Below, in pieces: positions 33,505 through 46,400 of a stretch of DNA of 64,000 nucleotides. Under the pieces are notes generated by a model, which searched no databases, was not told the origin of the DNA, and was given only the letters and a program-made list of their open reading frames with translations. Made by a program: the position numbers and the translations under genes. The stretch comes from Batkoa obscura. Lineage: Eukaryota; Entomophthoromycota; Entomophthoromycetes; Entomophthorales; Batkoaceae. Each line of letters opens with the position of its first letter. Position 1 is the first letter of the stretch. The stretch is taken from contig JASVEC010000004.1 of the NCBI GenBank assembly GCA_030770535.1, positions 806,001-870,000 of the forward strand, written 5' to 3'.

Positions 33505-34680
33505 ATAGGTTATTTGTATTCAATAGTTAAACTGAAAAAATAACTAAATATTAAAGTGTTGCCTTAAAACTTTTTAATAAATAATTAAAAAAACTGAAAA
33601 ATTTAGATCTTTATAGCTTAATTTACTTATAATAATGCTTTTATTTTTATATTGATTTTTTTTTAAATATCTATATAGTTAAAAACTTTTAGTTTTATTT
33701 AATTAATTCAGAAATTTTATTTATAAAAAAAACTAATTATAAAACTTAAAAAAATGCAAAAAAAAAATAAAGTTAGTGTATAAGCATTTATAAAAAATCA
33801 AGCAAATAAAAAAGAACAAAAAAATTTAAAAACAAAAGTTGAAAACTGGATTTATTTAAATACCTTAAATATTAAACATCAGCTAAAATTTTAAAATAAA
33901 TCAAAAAACCAGGCTGCTTAAATGCTCAAGATAAAACAAAAAATATCTAAACCAGGTTAAAAATAAAACATAAGTTTAAAAAAGAAAAAAAAACAATATT
34001 ATATATTATATATTATTTCTTTATATAAAGCTATATTTCAAGTTTAATTAAATAATTAAGCTTTTGAATTTATTTATTTTTGCTTTTTTTAAATATTTTA
34101 ATTATAAATACTTATGTTATTAGTTTCTATTATTATTAAAAGCTTAATTTTATTATTTTTAATTTATGATATCAGTTATTTAAATAGTAATAGATATTAT
34201 TAAAACTTTTTAGCATTATGCTTTAATAAATATTTTTATTATGTAATAATTAACATATATTATATTATATTATATTATATTATATTAGCCAGTGGTTAAT
34301 TAACTGACTACTTTTATAGTGTTTTTATAAAAAAACACCTTAAAGTAGTATAAAAATATTATTTTTTAGCTATAACAATAACTATAATAGCTAAAATTAA
34401 AAATACTTTCAAAATTGTTAAATAAGTTATTTAAGTAATATAATTATAATATTTATTTAAATCTATGTTAATTTATAAAATCAAACTAGTTTTATCTTAA
34501 ACATTTGTATTTGCTTTTATATACTACTTATAGCTTTTATCCTTTAAATAATATCCTACTTATTTTATTAAATATTTTCATTAAACTAGATGATTAAATG
34601 TGACGTTTAATTTTTATAATAATGTAAAAAGTAGCCTAATATAGGTTTAGTAATTTAATGTATCATATAAAAAGATTTAT
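33505..34680. other. Very AT-rich stretch, low complexity
   Basis: About 1.2 kb of low-complexity AT sequence with no open frame. It includes an ATATT-type microsatellite near 34250-34286. Confidence 0.6.
34250..34286. repeat. TATAT microsatellite
   Basis: About seven tandem copies of the pentamer TATAT/ATTAT. Confidence 0.8.
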
Positions 34681-34684
34681 TATA

Positions 34685-34780
34685 TAGAGATGTATTTTTT
34701 TGCTTAACAATTTTACTAACAATCTTTTCGCTTAAATAGCGCTTAAAAAATGGAAAAAGTGAAGCCAAAAAAACACCCCC
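34685..34780 (+). repeat. MITE-A copy 10
   Basis: A 96-bp copy with left end GAGATG and right end ACACCCCC followed by ATAT. A few bases of the AGTGATGAAGCC box are missing. Confidence 0.85.
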
Positions 34781-34892
34781 ATATATTTTATTTTATATTA
34801 TTTAATTATGTTTTAAACAGACTAAATTAAAAGTTATTTAAATGAATAATAAAACTATTTCTTGACTTTCTATAAATATTATAATAATTTTA

Positions 34893-35028
34893 ATATATCA
34901 CAGCTATAGCAAAAAAAATTCAAAAAAATGAAGTAACAATGTTTTTAATTTTGTTTACTTTTATTACAAGATATCAAAATATTGTTACTTTATTTTGAAA
35001 ATTTTTCTTATTATAGCTGTGAAATGAT
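34893..35028. repeat. Large imperfect palindrome upstream of the NDUFV2 gene
   Basis: The left arm (about 34893-34941) contains TCACAGCTATAGC and GAAGTAACAATG. The right arm (about 34979-35028) contains the complement of both. The arms are near 48 bases with a few mismatches and a loop of about 40 bases. It lies about 230 bases before the start of the complex I gene. It may be a small foldback element. Confidence 0.72.
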
Positions 35029-35261
35029 AAAAATAATTTTAATTCTTGATTATTTTAACCAATCAATCCCATTAATTTTAGATGATTCCGATTGGACTCA
35101 ATAGATTGATTAGTTTAGATTCAGATGATAATTTCCATCAAGATTTAAATCTACAAACGAGTCCAATTTTTTTATTAAAAAAAATCAATAAAGTTAAACA
35201 AAAGAAAATAGCACATAATATTATAACAATTTAAAAAGAAGGATAAAGAACAAATAAAAAA

Positions 35262-36185
35262 ATGTTTGGATTAAGTAGTAAATTAATTAAGAGATGTATG
35301 TTCTCTAATGGTATAAAAACTGTTAACCGAGTGAACTTTACCACCCGTAGTATTCAATTATCGGACAAACTTTTTATTGTAAGTTTATATATAAATTGAA
35401 ATAAAATAGAATAACAATAACAATAATTTTATAAAAAAATAGCATCGTGATACCGAAAGAAACAATCCTAAGATTGATTTTAAATTCACTGAAGAAAATT
35501 TAAAAGAAGCACAAAACATTATTGCTAAATATCCAAAACAATATAAAAAAGGAGCTGCTATACCATTATTACATTTAGGTCAAAAGCAATTAGGTTTTAC
35601 TTCTATTTCGGTTATGAACGAAGTAGCACGTTTATTAGAAATGCCACCAATGCGTGTGTATGAAGTAGCTACTTTTTATACAATGTTTAATAGGTAAATA
35701 TTGATTTTTTAATTTGATTTTTTAATATTATTGATATTGATAATGAATTTTATAAAGAGATCCAGTGGGTAAATATTTCCTTCAAGTTTGTACAACTACC
35801 CCATGTCAACTTTGTGGATCGGATAAAATTGTGGATGCTATTAAAAAACATTTGGGTATTAAAATGGGGGAAACAACTAAAGACAATTTATTTACTTTAG
35901 TGGAAGTGGAATGTGCTGGTGCTTGTGTTAATGCTCCTGTTTTGGCTATTAATGATGATTATTTTGTAAGTTTTATTTTTAATCTATTTTTTTATATTTT
36001 TATATTTTAAATAGGAGGATCTTACCCCAGAAGCTACTATTAAAATATTAGAAGATATTAAAAGTGGTAAAAAAGTTACTCCAGGTCCAATTTCAGGTCG
36101 TAAAACTTGTGAACCTATCGTGGGTCTATCTTCTCTTAAAGAAGAACCTACTGGCCCTGGATTTGGAGTTCGTTCTGATCTTTAA
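35262..36185 (+). CDS. NDUFV2: NADH dehydrogenase (complex I) 24 kDa subunit
   Basis: Spliced gene of four exons, introns 35379-35442, 35694-35757 and 35966-36014, about 248 residues. This subunit (Nuo-24, bacterial NuoE) carries the N1a 2Fe-2S cluster in the matrix arm of complex I. The first 35-40 residues ([17 protein letters not shown] and on) are basic and hydroxyl-rich, as in a mitochondrial presequence. The core shows [25 protein letters not shown] sequence (here [17 protein letters not shown]), then [18 protein letters not shown]. Cluster ligands are two Cys in [11 protein letters not shown] and two in [10 protein letters not shown]. The tail [17 protein letters not shown] matches fungal homologues. 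It implies an aerobic mitochondrion with conventional complex I. Confidence 0.95.
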
Positions 36186-36456
36186 TTTTTTTCAAAGATT
36201 GAAACTGCTTTTTTAATAAAATATTTAGTTTATTTTTATTACTTTATAATATTAATTTTATATTTATTCTTAATAGGTAATAGTATAGAATATTATTTAA
36301 AATAAAAAAAGAAATTAGTAAATAAATAAAGTAATGAATAAAATAATGAATAATTTATTATAACAATTATTTAATAAAGTTTCAATAGATAAATTATAAT
36401 TGAGAAAGGGAATGAAGAGCATTAGTCTAAATAAAAAATATTCAAAAATAAATAAA

Positions 36457-36494
36457 TTTAATTTAATTTAATTTAATTTAATTTAATTTAATTT
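36457..36494. repeat. ATTTA tandem repeat at the 3' end of HIR3
   Basis: About seven tandem copies of the pentamer AATTT. It runs into the stop codon of the gene on the minus strand. Confidence 0.8.
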
Positions 36495-39400
36495 ACTTTT
36501 GAAATGATAGTTAATTCCTTGTTAAATTTTTCCATTTGTTTTAAAATTTTGAATTTATCTAATTTCATATTAGGTTTTGCTAAATCCACTATTTGATTTT
36601 CTAAATATCACATGTTAATATCAATTTAACAAATTATAATAATATTAAATAAAAAATTACTATTTAATTTTTGATAATCTGATAATTCTTCAAAAAAACC
36701 AAATTCTTCTAATATATTAGTATATAGATCAATAACTAAAGTTTCAAAACTGTCCATTGGTTTAATATTATTAATTAATTTATATAATTCAAAACTCTGT
36801 TGATATTCTTTAACCATTTGTTGAATTTCTTTTTGATACTTAAATTCATTATTATAGTTGAATTTATGTAGTTGAATTACTTTTTGTTCAATTGGATTAA
36901 CTAATTTAAGAAACAAATCAATACTAATAGTAAGTGATGTAACATTTGATTGTCTTTGAAAGATTCGTTTTCGTACAATCTAATAAAAAAGTCAATTAAT
37001 TATTTATATAAAAGATTAATTATAATAATCAATTTTACTTTAATATAATAACTTTGTCCCATTTTCCATGTTTTTTCAAAGTCATAAACTGAAATTTCCA
37101 CTCTTGATAATCTTTTCAATAATTTATACATCAAATCTTCTTGTGGTAGTTTAATAGTTAACTCATACATAAATTTAATATAGTTAGCCACATAAACAAA
37201 ATGTTTTCCATGTCTAAATAAAAAAAAAGATAAATTAATTTACTATTATTATTACCGTTATTATTATTTATTACCTTTCAAATTCTGGTTTCCAAATACC
37301 TAAAAACATATGAGGTGAAGTATTAATTCTAACTATATTTTCCATTTCATCCATAGCTCTTTTAGTATCTCCTTTTTCAAAATATAAGATTCTTGCTTCT
37401 AAATAAAATAATTTATGTTGCCATTTTTTTTTGTCTAATGCTTTAAGTTTATGTAGCCATTTTAATATAGTATCAATTAATATTTCCCGATTAATATTAT
37501 TGGGATTTCGTATTTCTTCAACATCGTTTAATTTTTCAAATCCTTTAGATAAATATGAATATAATATAGATTCCTAATAATAATAATAATAATAATTTAA
37601 TTTAATTTAATTTAATTAATAATATAAACTTACATCCATTCGTTTATTTTTTAGATATTTATAAGTTAAACTTAATAATAAATAATAAGGTTCAACAATA
37701 AAATCATGATGTCGAGTATCTGTTGAATGTTTAATAGAATTAATAACAATACCAAGTACTTTCTAAATAAAATAAAAATATTATAATATTAAAATATTAA
37801 AATTAATTACTTTGATTGGAGATTTAAGTTTATGATTACATTTTGCAATCATCATTAAAGTACTAAATAAAATTAATAAATTAATTTATAATAAAGATGA
37901 AATAAAATTTACTGCCAATTCGGTTTTTCAAACGAACAAGCTGCTTTAAATAAAACTTCCGCCAATTTATAAACTTGTAATTTAGTTGGTATTTCAATTT
38001 TAGTTACTTTAAAATTAACTTCGTTTTCTAAAAAGTCATTATCTCTAGGTTCTATCAATTTAATTACTTCCTTTTCATATAATGTAAATGGTAACATGTT
38101 CATTGGATAACCGGCAGAACAGTATAATGCATTACCAAATTCATTAAAAAAGTGTACTTTGGATAACATTGGGTTTGTTTCACTTAGTTTATATTTATTT
38201 AATAAATTAGCTACTTGAGAAAAACAAGCCAGTGATTTCTATTAAATATTAATATTAATTTAATAAATAATAAAAAATAAACAATAATAATATATCATTA
38301 TTTACCTTATAAAGAGTTCCAAGTTTTATACCATTAAATTTAATATTAGTTGCTGTTCTTGAAATTAAACCACCTGCTAACTCAAAATAAGATAAACCAA
38401 GATAATACCAACATTCAATACTTTTTGGACATATTAATAAATGTTTCTATTTGATTATTACTAATTATAAATGTTATTATTTTAATTTTAATTAATTACC
38501 ATGAATAAATCAATAGCTTGTTCCCATTCTGCTTCTTCAATAACAGCACTTTGTTTAAATTTCATTTTATATTGATAAAATTGAATTCTTCCAAGTGCAA
38601 AATATAATTTAGAATAAATTTCTATAATTTAAATTTAATATTTAATATTTGATATTAAATTATAATAATGTTTACCTGGTAACATAAAACAAGTATTTCC
38701 TAAGGTACCATGACAAAGTAAAATATCATTGTTATTAGTAAATGATTTATTATTAAATAAATCAAGATGTTTATCAAAATACGCTTCAATTATACTTTTA
38801 TTATAAGCGATATCACCTAATCAAAATAATATTAATTAATATTAAATTATTATTATTATTATTATTTATTTATTAATCAATTAATATACCATGTTTATTG
38901 AAATTAGGAAGATTAATAAAATCTTTTAAATTATCCAAAATACTTCGATGATCACGAATCGTTTGAAATCCTTTGCTTACTTTATTTTCAATTAAATTCC
39001 AAACAATATTAAATACATCCAATGCTGATTTCATATCCAATGATAATGGTGTTTTTGAATGTTCTTGTTTATATAATGAATTTGTCTAATATAAAATAAA
39101 GATAAAAATAAAAATTAATCAAATTAATATAAAAGCAATATTAATATTTACACTAATTGGAAAATGAAATAAACAATAATAACATTGATGTTTTTCATCT
39201 TCAAAAGATCCTCTAGATAATTCCATAAATAATAAACATAATTTTGGAAATAGTCCTAAATTAATATTAAATTAGTATTAAATTAGTATTAAATTAGTAT
39301 TAAATATAAATTAATTAATTAATTACCATTTTCTTCATCACATAAATATTTATTACCGATTTCCCCATGAACATCTAATAAAAGATCCATAATTTGATTA

Positions 39401-42400
39401 ATAACATCGACGGAATTGGAATTGTTGATGGCTTCAATTTCATTTAATTGTTGATCTTTATTATTCTTATTGTTAAATAAAATTAGTGAATAAGCTGTAA
39501 ATTGCCAAGCTTTAACTAAAAAAGATTTAATTATTTGATTATCTTTTTGTAAGAATATTTCATTATCAAAATGTAACATAAATGTACATGACATATAATT
39601 AATTAATAATATCATGGAAGCTATTTTAATTGATTGATCTGAAAGTAAATATGTTTTTAATAATTTGGCGTTAAATTGATTATTTTCAAATATTGTTGCT
39701 ATTTTTGTAATATATTTATTTATCTAAAAAAAATAAAAATAAAGATTAATTTAATAAAAATTAATTTAATAATCAAATTTTACTTTGTCTAAAATTAATA
39801 AAATTTTTTGTGCTATTATTTCATTATTATTCTCATTCTCATTTTTTTTATTCTGTTTGAATTGTATGTTTTCTTTTTTATCGTTTTCTTTTTTAATTTT
39901 AATATATTTGGAATTTTTAAATGCCAATTCAAGTAAATTATAAATTTCAATTTCAATTCCAATATAACAACTAAAAAATATGGAACTTTCATGAGCTGAA
40001 TTATTTTTGTCCATCAAATTATTATTTTGTTCAAATATTTTTAAATCATACATCTAATTTAATTTATTAATTAATAAATAATATAAATAATATAATATAA
40101 ATAGTAATCTTACTTTTAATAATAATTCAGGTAAATTACCATATTCTTTTAATAAATCAATATCATTACTAATGAATTTATTCTTATTCTTATTTTTATT
40201 TTTAAATAAACTCAATTCATGAAATTGCTTTAATTGATTTAAAAGTTGTAAATAATAAATTCCTATTTTATCACTTGATAATTCTCCATTTTCTATTAAT
40301 TTTAAATTGATATTTCTTTTTATATTATTTATTCTTTCTTTAAGTTGATCCATATTAACATCTGATTTTGTACTAATTAAAATCAATTAATTACATTATA
40401 TTATATTATTAATAAATATATTAATAAAAATTATTACTTATTTATAAAATCCTTTATTTTTGTTGTATTATTTAAATCCGATTCTTTAAGTTGAACTATT
40501 TTTTCAATTACTTGTAATTCTTTAGTTGATTCTTTGTTATAATAAAATAACCATGATTTTAACCACCAGTATCTATTTATTTTAATATTATTTATTTTCT
40601 TTTATGTCATTATATCAATGGTTTACCTTACTAAAATATTTGAGTTTAAACTATCATTAAGTTCCATTTTAATATCTAATTGCATTAACCAAAATTCAAG
40701 TATATCATCGATTATTAATCCTTTACTTAATTGCATTTGATTTTCATATTCATTATAATTTTGTTGAATACTTAATAAAATTTCACAAATATTAAAACAT
40801 ATCTAATAAATAATAAATATATTATTATTATTATTATTATATAAAATAAATTAATAATTACCTCAGTATAATTCTCTTTTTCAAAACAAGTTGAAATAAA
40901 ATCATAAATAGATGAACTAAAATACAAAATTAAATCACATAAAATAATTTTAGATGAGATATTGCAATAATAATTAAAATGAAATGATGAATATTCATTT
41001 GAAATACCAAGTAAAATTAATAAATAGTCTAATATCCAATCATAAATCGATAAATTTAAATTATTTCGTTCTTGAATAAATTCATATAATTCTTCTTTTT
41101 CATAATTATTAATATCAGAACATTCATTCAAAATATTCTTTTCTCCTTTTATATGACATAAATCTTCAAACTTACTAATTAAAAATAAATAAATAATTTA
41201 TAATAATATATGAATTACTCTTTCCATTCACTTATAGAATCTAAATTAATCTCAAGTCCCTCTTTTTGATTAGTAAAAATAGCCAATAAACAAGCCAATA
41301 CATCACCAAACTCATCAATAGAATTAGATAATTCAATTAAGGGAGTATGATATTTATCATAATCTTGATTATTTAATTGAGCTTGTTCAAATATTCTATT
41401 TATATATTTATTAACATTGATAGAAAAAAATTCCCCTTTAAATCGTTTTTTTTCATTTTTATTATATTTTTCTAAGACTCTTTTACTTGCGTTCCGTGTC
41501 ATGGGTGCATTCAATTCAATACTCATATCTTCATCTTCCGTTAAATCAATCAATATTGAAGTTGTACTTGATTTTCGCGTTGGATTATTTAAGTCATTAA
41601 GTTTTTGTAATCTTGGACTTTCTTTTGTTATTATTCTAAGAAGATTAAAAAACAATTCTTTCAAATAAACTAAATTTACTTATATTGATTATTTTTTCGA
41701 TTTTGAGTATTTTGTTGATATGTTTTTATAAGTAAGTTTCCGATTAATTCAATACTTGCTTCTTTTATATGTAACTCTTGAATCTCTTTTTCTTCTATTT
41801 CTTTTGTTTTATTTTTATTTATTCTAAAAATATTAAAGATTAAAATTTAAAATTTAAAATAAATTACGCAACATTATCTAATTTGACACTATTTTCCATC
41901 AACAAAACTAACTCTTTTCCTCTTTTAAAAAAAGGATAAACTTGAAAAGCCATTTCCAACCAAGCATTACAAGATTGAAAGTCTTTAATTTCATATAAAA
42001 CCTAAAAAAAATAACTATACTATTTAAAAAACCTCAAAGAAACTCGACTAACCTCGATAAGTTTTGTTAAACAATCCCATTTTGCTGGTTGTTTTAAAAC
42101 ATTAATAAATTCTTCTTTTGAATACAGCTCACTATTTAATCCCATTTCAAGATAGAATTTCGCTTGATTTAATAAGCCTTGAGTTTTTAATGCATTGGCT
42201 GTTTTTATTATTAATTGAATATCAAACTCATACTCTGCTGCCTATGATTTTTGTTTAGTTAGCTGTTTTTTGTAGTTTATGACAACTCACCTTTTTATAA
42301 TGCATCAAAATCTTCTGATTGAGCTCCAATTGATTACTTTTATCTTCCGAACCTAGAACTTCTTGCTCATATAAAAAAGCCAAATTTTGATAACTAAATT

Positions 42401-42787
42401 TTAAAAGCTGTTGAATTTCTTTGGAAAATAAATCTTCCATCTCTTCCTCCTTAATCTATTTAAGTAAATAAATTTAACAAATTAATCACCCATTTACCTT
42501 TGGTTTCAATAGTTGGTCAAGTTTTTTACTTACTGTTCCATTTTCAAACTCATCCACCAGATTTAATAACTTAATTTTTGCTTTTGAATATTCTTTTTTT
42601 TGTATATTTTCAAGCGACTCTATATATTCCTTTCGTAACTCTTTTACCTATAAAATGTCATTGGTTTGTATCCATGTACTAACTTTTAATAAACTTGGTT
42701 TTAACTTACTTTATCTTTAATTTCATTTGCTTTTTTTTCTTCATTTTGTTGGACAGCAGCGCTCTTATTAATCGCTTCGAAATACAT
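36488..42787 (-). CDS. HIR3: HIR3/CABIN1-like subunit of the HIR histone chaperone complex
   Basis: One large gene of some twenty exons, start MYFEAINKSAAVQQNEEKK at 42787 and stop at 36488-36490; I estimate about 1,700 residues, near yeast Hir3 (1,648). The HIR complex deposits H3-H4 independently of replication and represses histone genes and transposons. After splicing, the N-terminal TPR-like region reads LLKFSYQNLAFLYEQEVLG, then ALKTQGLLNQAKFYLEMGL. It continues KWDCLTKLIEVLYEIKDFQSCNAWLEMA, which parallels the CABIN1 sequence around its [20 protein letters not shown] motif. A mid-region contains RKSSTTSILIDLTEDEDMS and TRNASKRVLEK. Introns seen include one with donor GTAAGT near 42655-42716. 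The C-terminal half is helical and poorly conserved. The whole gene is richer in A and T than its neighbours. HIR3 is my best call; another large TPR protein remains possible. Confidence 0.68.
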
Positions 42788-43462
42788 GTTAAGAGAAGAA
42801 AGTTTTTTGTAGTTTGTGAACCTTAAAGCAATATTTTTAGATCCTTTTTAAGGTGATGAAAAAGTGTGATGGAAGTAAGAAACCAAATACGCAAAAATCA
42901 TAAGGTTATAATAATATAACTTGATATAAAGGAGAAAAAACAATTAAATAAAGATTAAAAGCTTTGAATCGATTTGTCATATTTTATATAGATTAGTCTT
43001 TTTTAAAACATTAAATGCTTTAGTGTAATTTATTTCTATCAAGTTGATAGTATCCGGTTAGATTTTAAAGCATATAAAAGAATATGGGGATGTATTTTTG
43101 TGTTTAAGAATTATACTAACAATCTTTCCGCTCAAATAGCGCTTAAAAGATAGAAAAAATAATGAAGCCAAAAAAGACACCCCCATATACTAAAATGCCT
43201 TATAAAAACTATAAAAATATTTTAGATAGATGAGAATATGGGATAAAAATAAAAATAACCATGAATATATCTAAAATTATTAAATAGTACGTTATTATCA
43301 CAATAAATAATTATAAACTTGAACTTTTTAATAGAAATAAATAGAATAATGAGGTTAAATAAATAATTCTTAATACAAAATAAATTTTGTTTGCACAATT
43401 AGATTGCTTTTTCAGCTATTAATAAATTTCAAATATTATCTCAAACATAATATATATGGACT
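42788..43462. other. Intergenic with one MITE-A copy
   Basis: About 675 bases upstream of HIR3 and downstream of the RdRP. It contains MITE-A copy 11; otherwise empty. Confidence 0.6.
43086..43184 (+). repeat. MITE-A copy 11
   Basis: A 99-bp copy with perfect ends and ATAT on both sides (43082-43085 and 43185-43188). Confidence 0.9.
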
Positions 43463-46400
43463 CTAATTAGCCCCATCCCCAATCTTGAGTGTGGTCAACC
43501 CATCAGCCAAAGTGTCATACCCTATTCTTTCTTCCATCAAGTTTTTATTATCCATAAACTCATTGATCATAGAGTAATTTTCCTTATCTGGCTTATCATT
43601 CATTTTTGTCCGTTTTTCGATTATCTTATTGTTAAACTGAAAGTTAGTAAAAGTAGCTAACTTTTCTCTTTTTGATTCAGCAATTTCACAAAGCACGTCA
43701 TAAATAACCCAACAAAAAGTATTAAAATTGGATTGCATATCCTTATTAAATCCTTTATCATAACTGACAAAATACCAAGCTGATGCCTTTTTATAACTTT
43801 CTATTATATTTTTGCCTCTTACTCCATTTTGTCCTTCGGCCATCAACTTTTCAAAAAAAATAGTTCGAAAATCTTTTTTGATATCTTCCATAGCTTCCAT
43901 TAAGTTAACCCTTACTTGATACGATCTTTTTTTGCCCATCTCCCGGTGGTTTAATATATACCCAGAAACAACTTCCAATTCATTATTGATACCATATTGA
44001 AGCATTAAATTTTCAATTGCTGAATCATAGGCTGCTTTATTACGAACGGCGCTTGCAATATATGTTTCATATCCCTCAACTCTTAAAATAGGGTTTAAAT
44101 CAAACAAATTAGTTGGTGAAAAAGAATCTAAAGCTAACGATCGATATAGTTTTCCTAATATTTTTTTAGATATATACATTGGCTTATCTTCCTTTTGCAT
44201 AAAATCGGGAAATTCTTTAGCTCTTAGTTCGTTTTCTAAATCAGCTGGTATACCTGTTTTTGGAAAATCAACAGCTCTAGAGTGACGCTGTGCTAAGGTT
44301 AAACAATCAGTATCATAAACACCATTATGACGTGCATCGGATAAGGCTAAATGGGAATTGGCAATGGCTCCAAGATTATCGTTTAAAATATAATTGATAA
44401 AAAATATGCATATATCAAGCGTTTCTACTTTTTCAAAAAACTTAGGTTTGGCTGGTAAATGACCCATTGGTCGCTCATTTTTTAAGCTTGGTATAAGTCT
44501 TGGATCCCATATTACTGTAAATTCATCGCCATCGAGATCTCCGCCACTACATTGGGAGGGTATATCTCTATATCCTGTGGATGGAAATACTATTACATTC
44601 ACCAAATGCCTTAATTCTTTTTTATCAACTGCAGTGACCACCCGGACATCACCTGGATGAAAGCATGGATTTCTAGTTACAATACACTCGTCTGTAACTA
44701 TTTTGAAATCACCCAGGTTTTCCGAATTGGAACATTGAACAAAGATTTCGTCTTCATTTAAGACACCATATTCATCCATAACCCCAATTAAAAGGGCTCC
44801 TTTTGGTACTTGGATTCTTGCTTTATTTTTTAAATTTGTTAAGACATAAATGTAAACAAGGTCAAGCATATTTCTAATATAATTATCTTTTGAATGAAAT
44901 AAATTAGCTTGAATAAGCTTAATTAAAGATTTCGCAACCCCATATTCATCAGTATGGTTTGCCAGTACGGAAATAGCTTTACTGAAAGATTGCCTCATTT
45001 TTGATAATTCTTCTACCATTTCATTTTGTAACTCTATAAAAACAGAGTCTTTGATACCTAGGGCAGTCAAGAGTATAATAACCTGTCTGTTTAAATGTGC
45101 ACAACAATATTGTGCTATTCGTATGACTTCAAATACTAAATGGTTGGACTCAAACTTTTTTTGACTGGGCCTTAAACAAAGTTGTTCACCTTCAAGCTCT
45201 GGTGATAGGGTAACAACCCCTTTATAGCCACCCATCCGAAATTGTATGGCACTAGGTGAATTGGGGAGATCCAATTTTCCAGCAATTTTTTTCAATAATT
45301 CGCTCGATATTTTACCAACCCCATCCGAAAAGGTCCAACCATTTCTCTCAATATCAGGTATCTCAGTGACATTATGATCTTCAAGCTCAGCTCCGTCCTT
45401 GGAACTAGAAAAACATTGTCCCATACGTGCAGCATACTTTGCAACATTATGTATATTGCTAAAATCACCCATCCACTGATGTATTGTTTCAACTGTGATA
45501 TCTTCAGTATCTGAAAAAAACCAACACCCATGCTCCCTTAATTGACTTGAAGAAAAAGCTAACAAACGATATTTCCGGTCACTTATTTTTAGTCCATATC
45601 TAAGTATACAAAAGAATCGGATCAATATATTGTGGTTGGTTTCTTTGTTTGCTCCTAATGGTCTCATATTTTCATCACAGAAAACAACTCTTAAAAACCT
45701 ATCTTTTACACTTGAATACTGTCGAATAATCCGATTTGTCATCTCAAGGGTTGCTGGTAAAAGGTAAACTTTAGTAGGTGTTATAGCTACTTTCCTTACT
45801 AAGACAGAGTGTGATGGCTGAAAGCACAGCCCTTTTATTAAAGACTTTGATGTTATATGTTTATGGAAATATTTATATAAGTCTGAAATAAACTTCCCTT
45901 CAGAACATAACCTCTCAAACCCCTGGTTAATAGTCTTACGCTTTGAGTTCTTATCCTTCAACAAATTAATAAAATCTTCTGTAATATATTTACGAGATGT
46001 TAAATTAAAAGAAATAATACTTTCAACTAAATAACTTAAGTCAAAAGGCAACATATAATTGCTATTTATCTTATCCGCTGATATATTGCTCTTATGAACT
46101 TCATATTTTTGATAGTTAAACGGTTGTTCAATTAAATTATATTTAGATAAGTCTCTCAATACTCTCTCAAAAACCCTTTTATCGTAAGAAAACCCAAAAT
46201 GAAATTTGAAACGCCAAGATAACCAATACCCTATTTTTTTACAGTAATTATAAGATACGTCAAAAGGGCTTTCATCTAAAAAATGCTCTTTGTCTTCTTT
46301 CGTATAAATAGCTATAATCCTTTTTTGATATCTACTCCTTTCCCACAAGCCATTTAGTTGCTCTGTTGATTTTTCTTTGATCCAAAACTTAGGAGGTCGG

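Noticed and set aside
28286-34780. LTR retroelement or virus-like element in the transposon island
   Set aside because: No long terminal repeats, reverse transcriptase, integrase zinc-finger or capsid motifs seen; the elements are DNA transposons and their short partners.
41417-41668. 83-residue plus-strand frame inside HIR3
   Set aside because: Antisense to a well-supported HIR3 exon.
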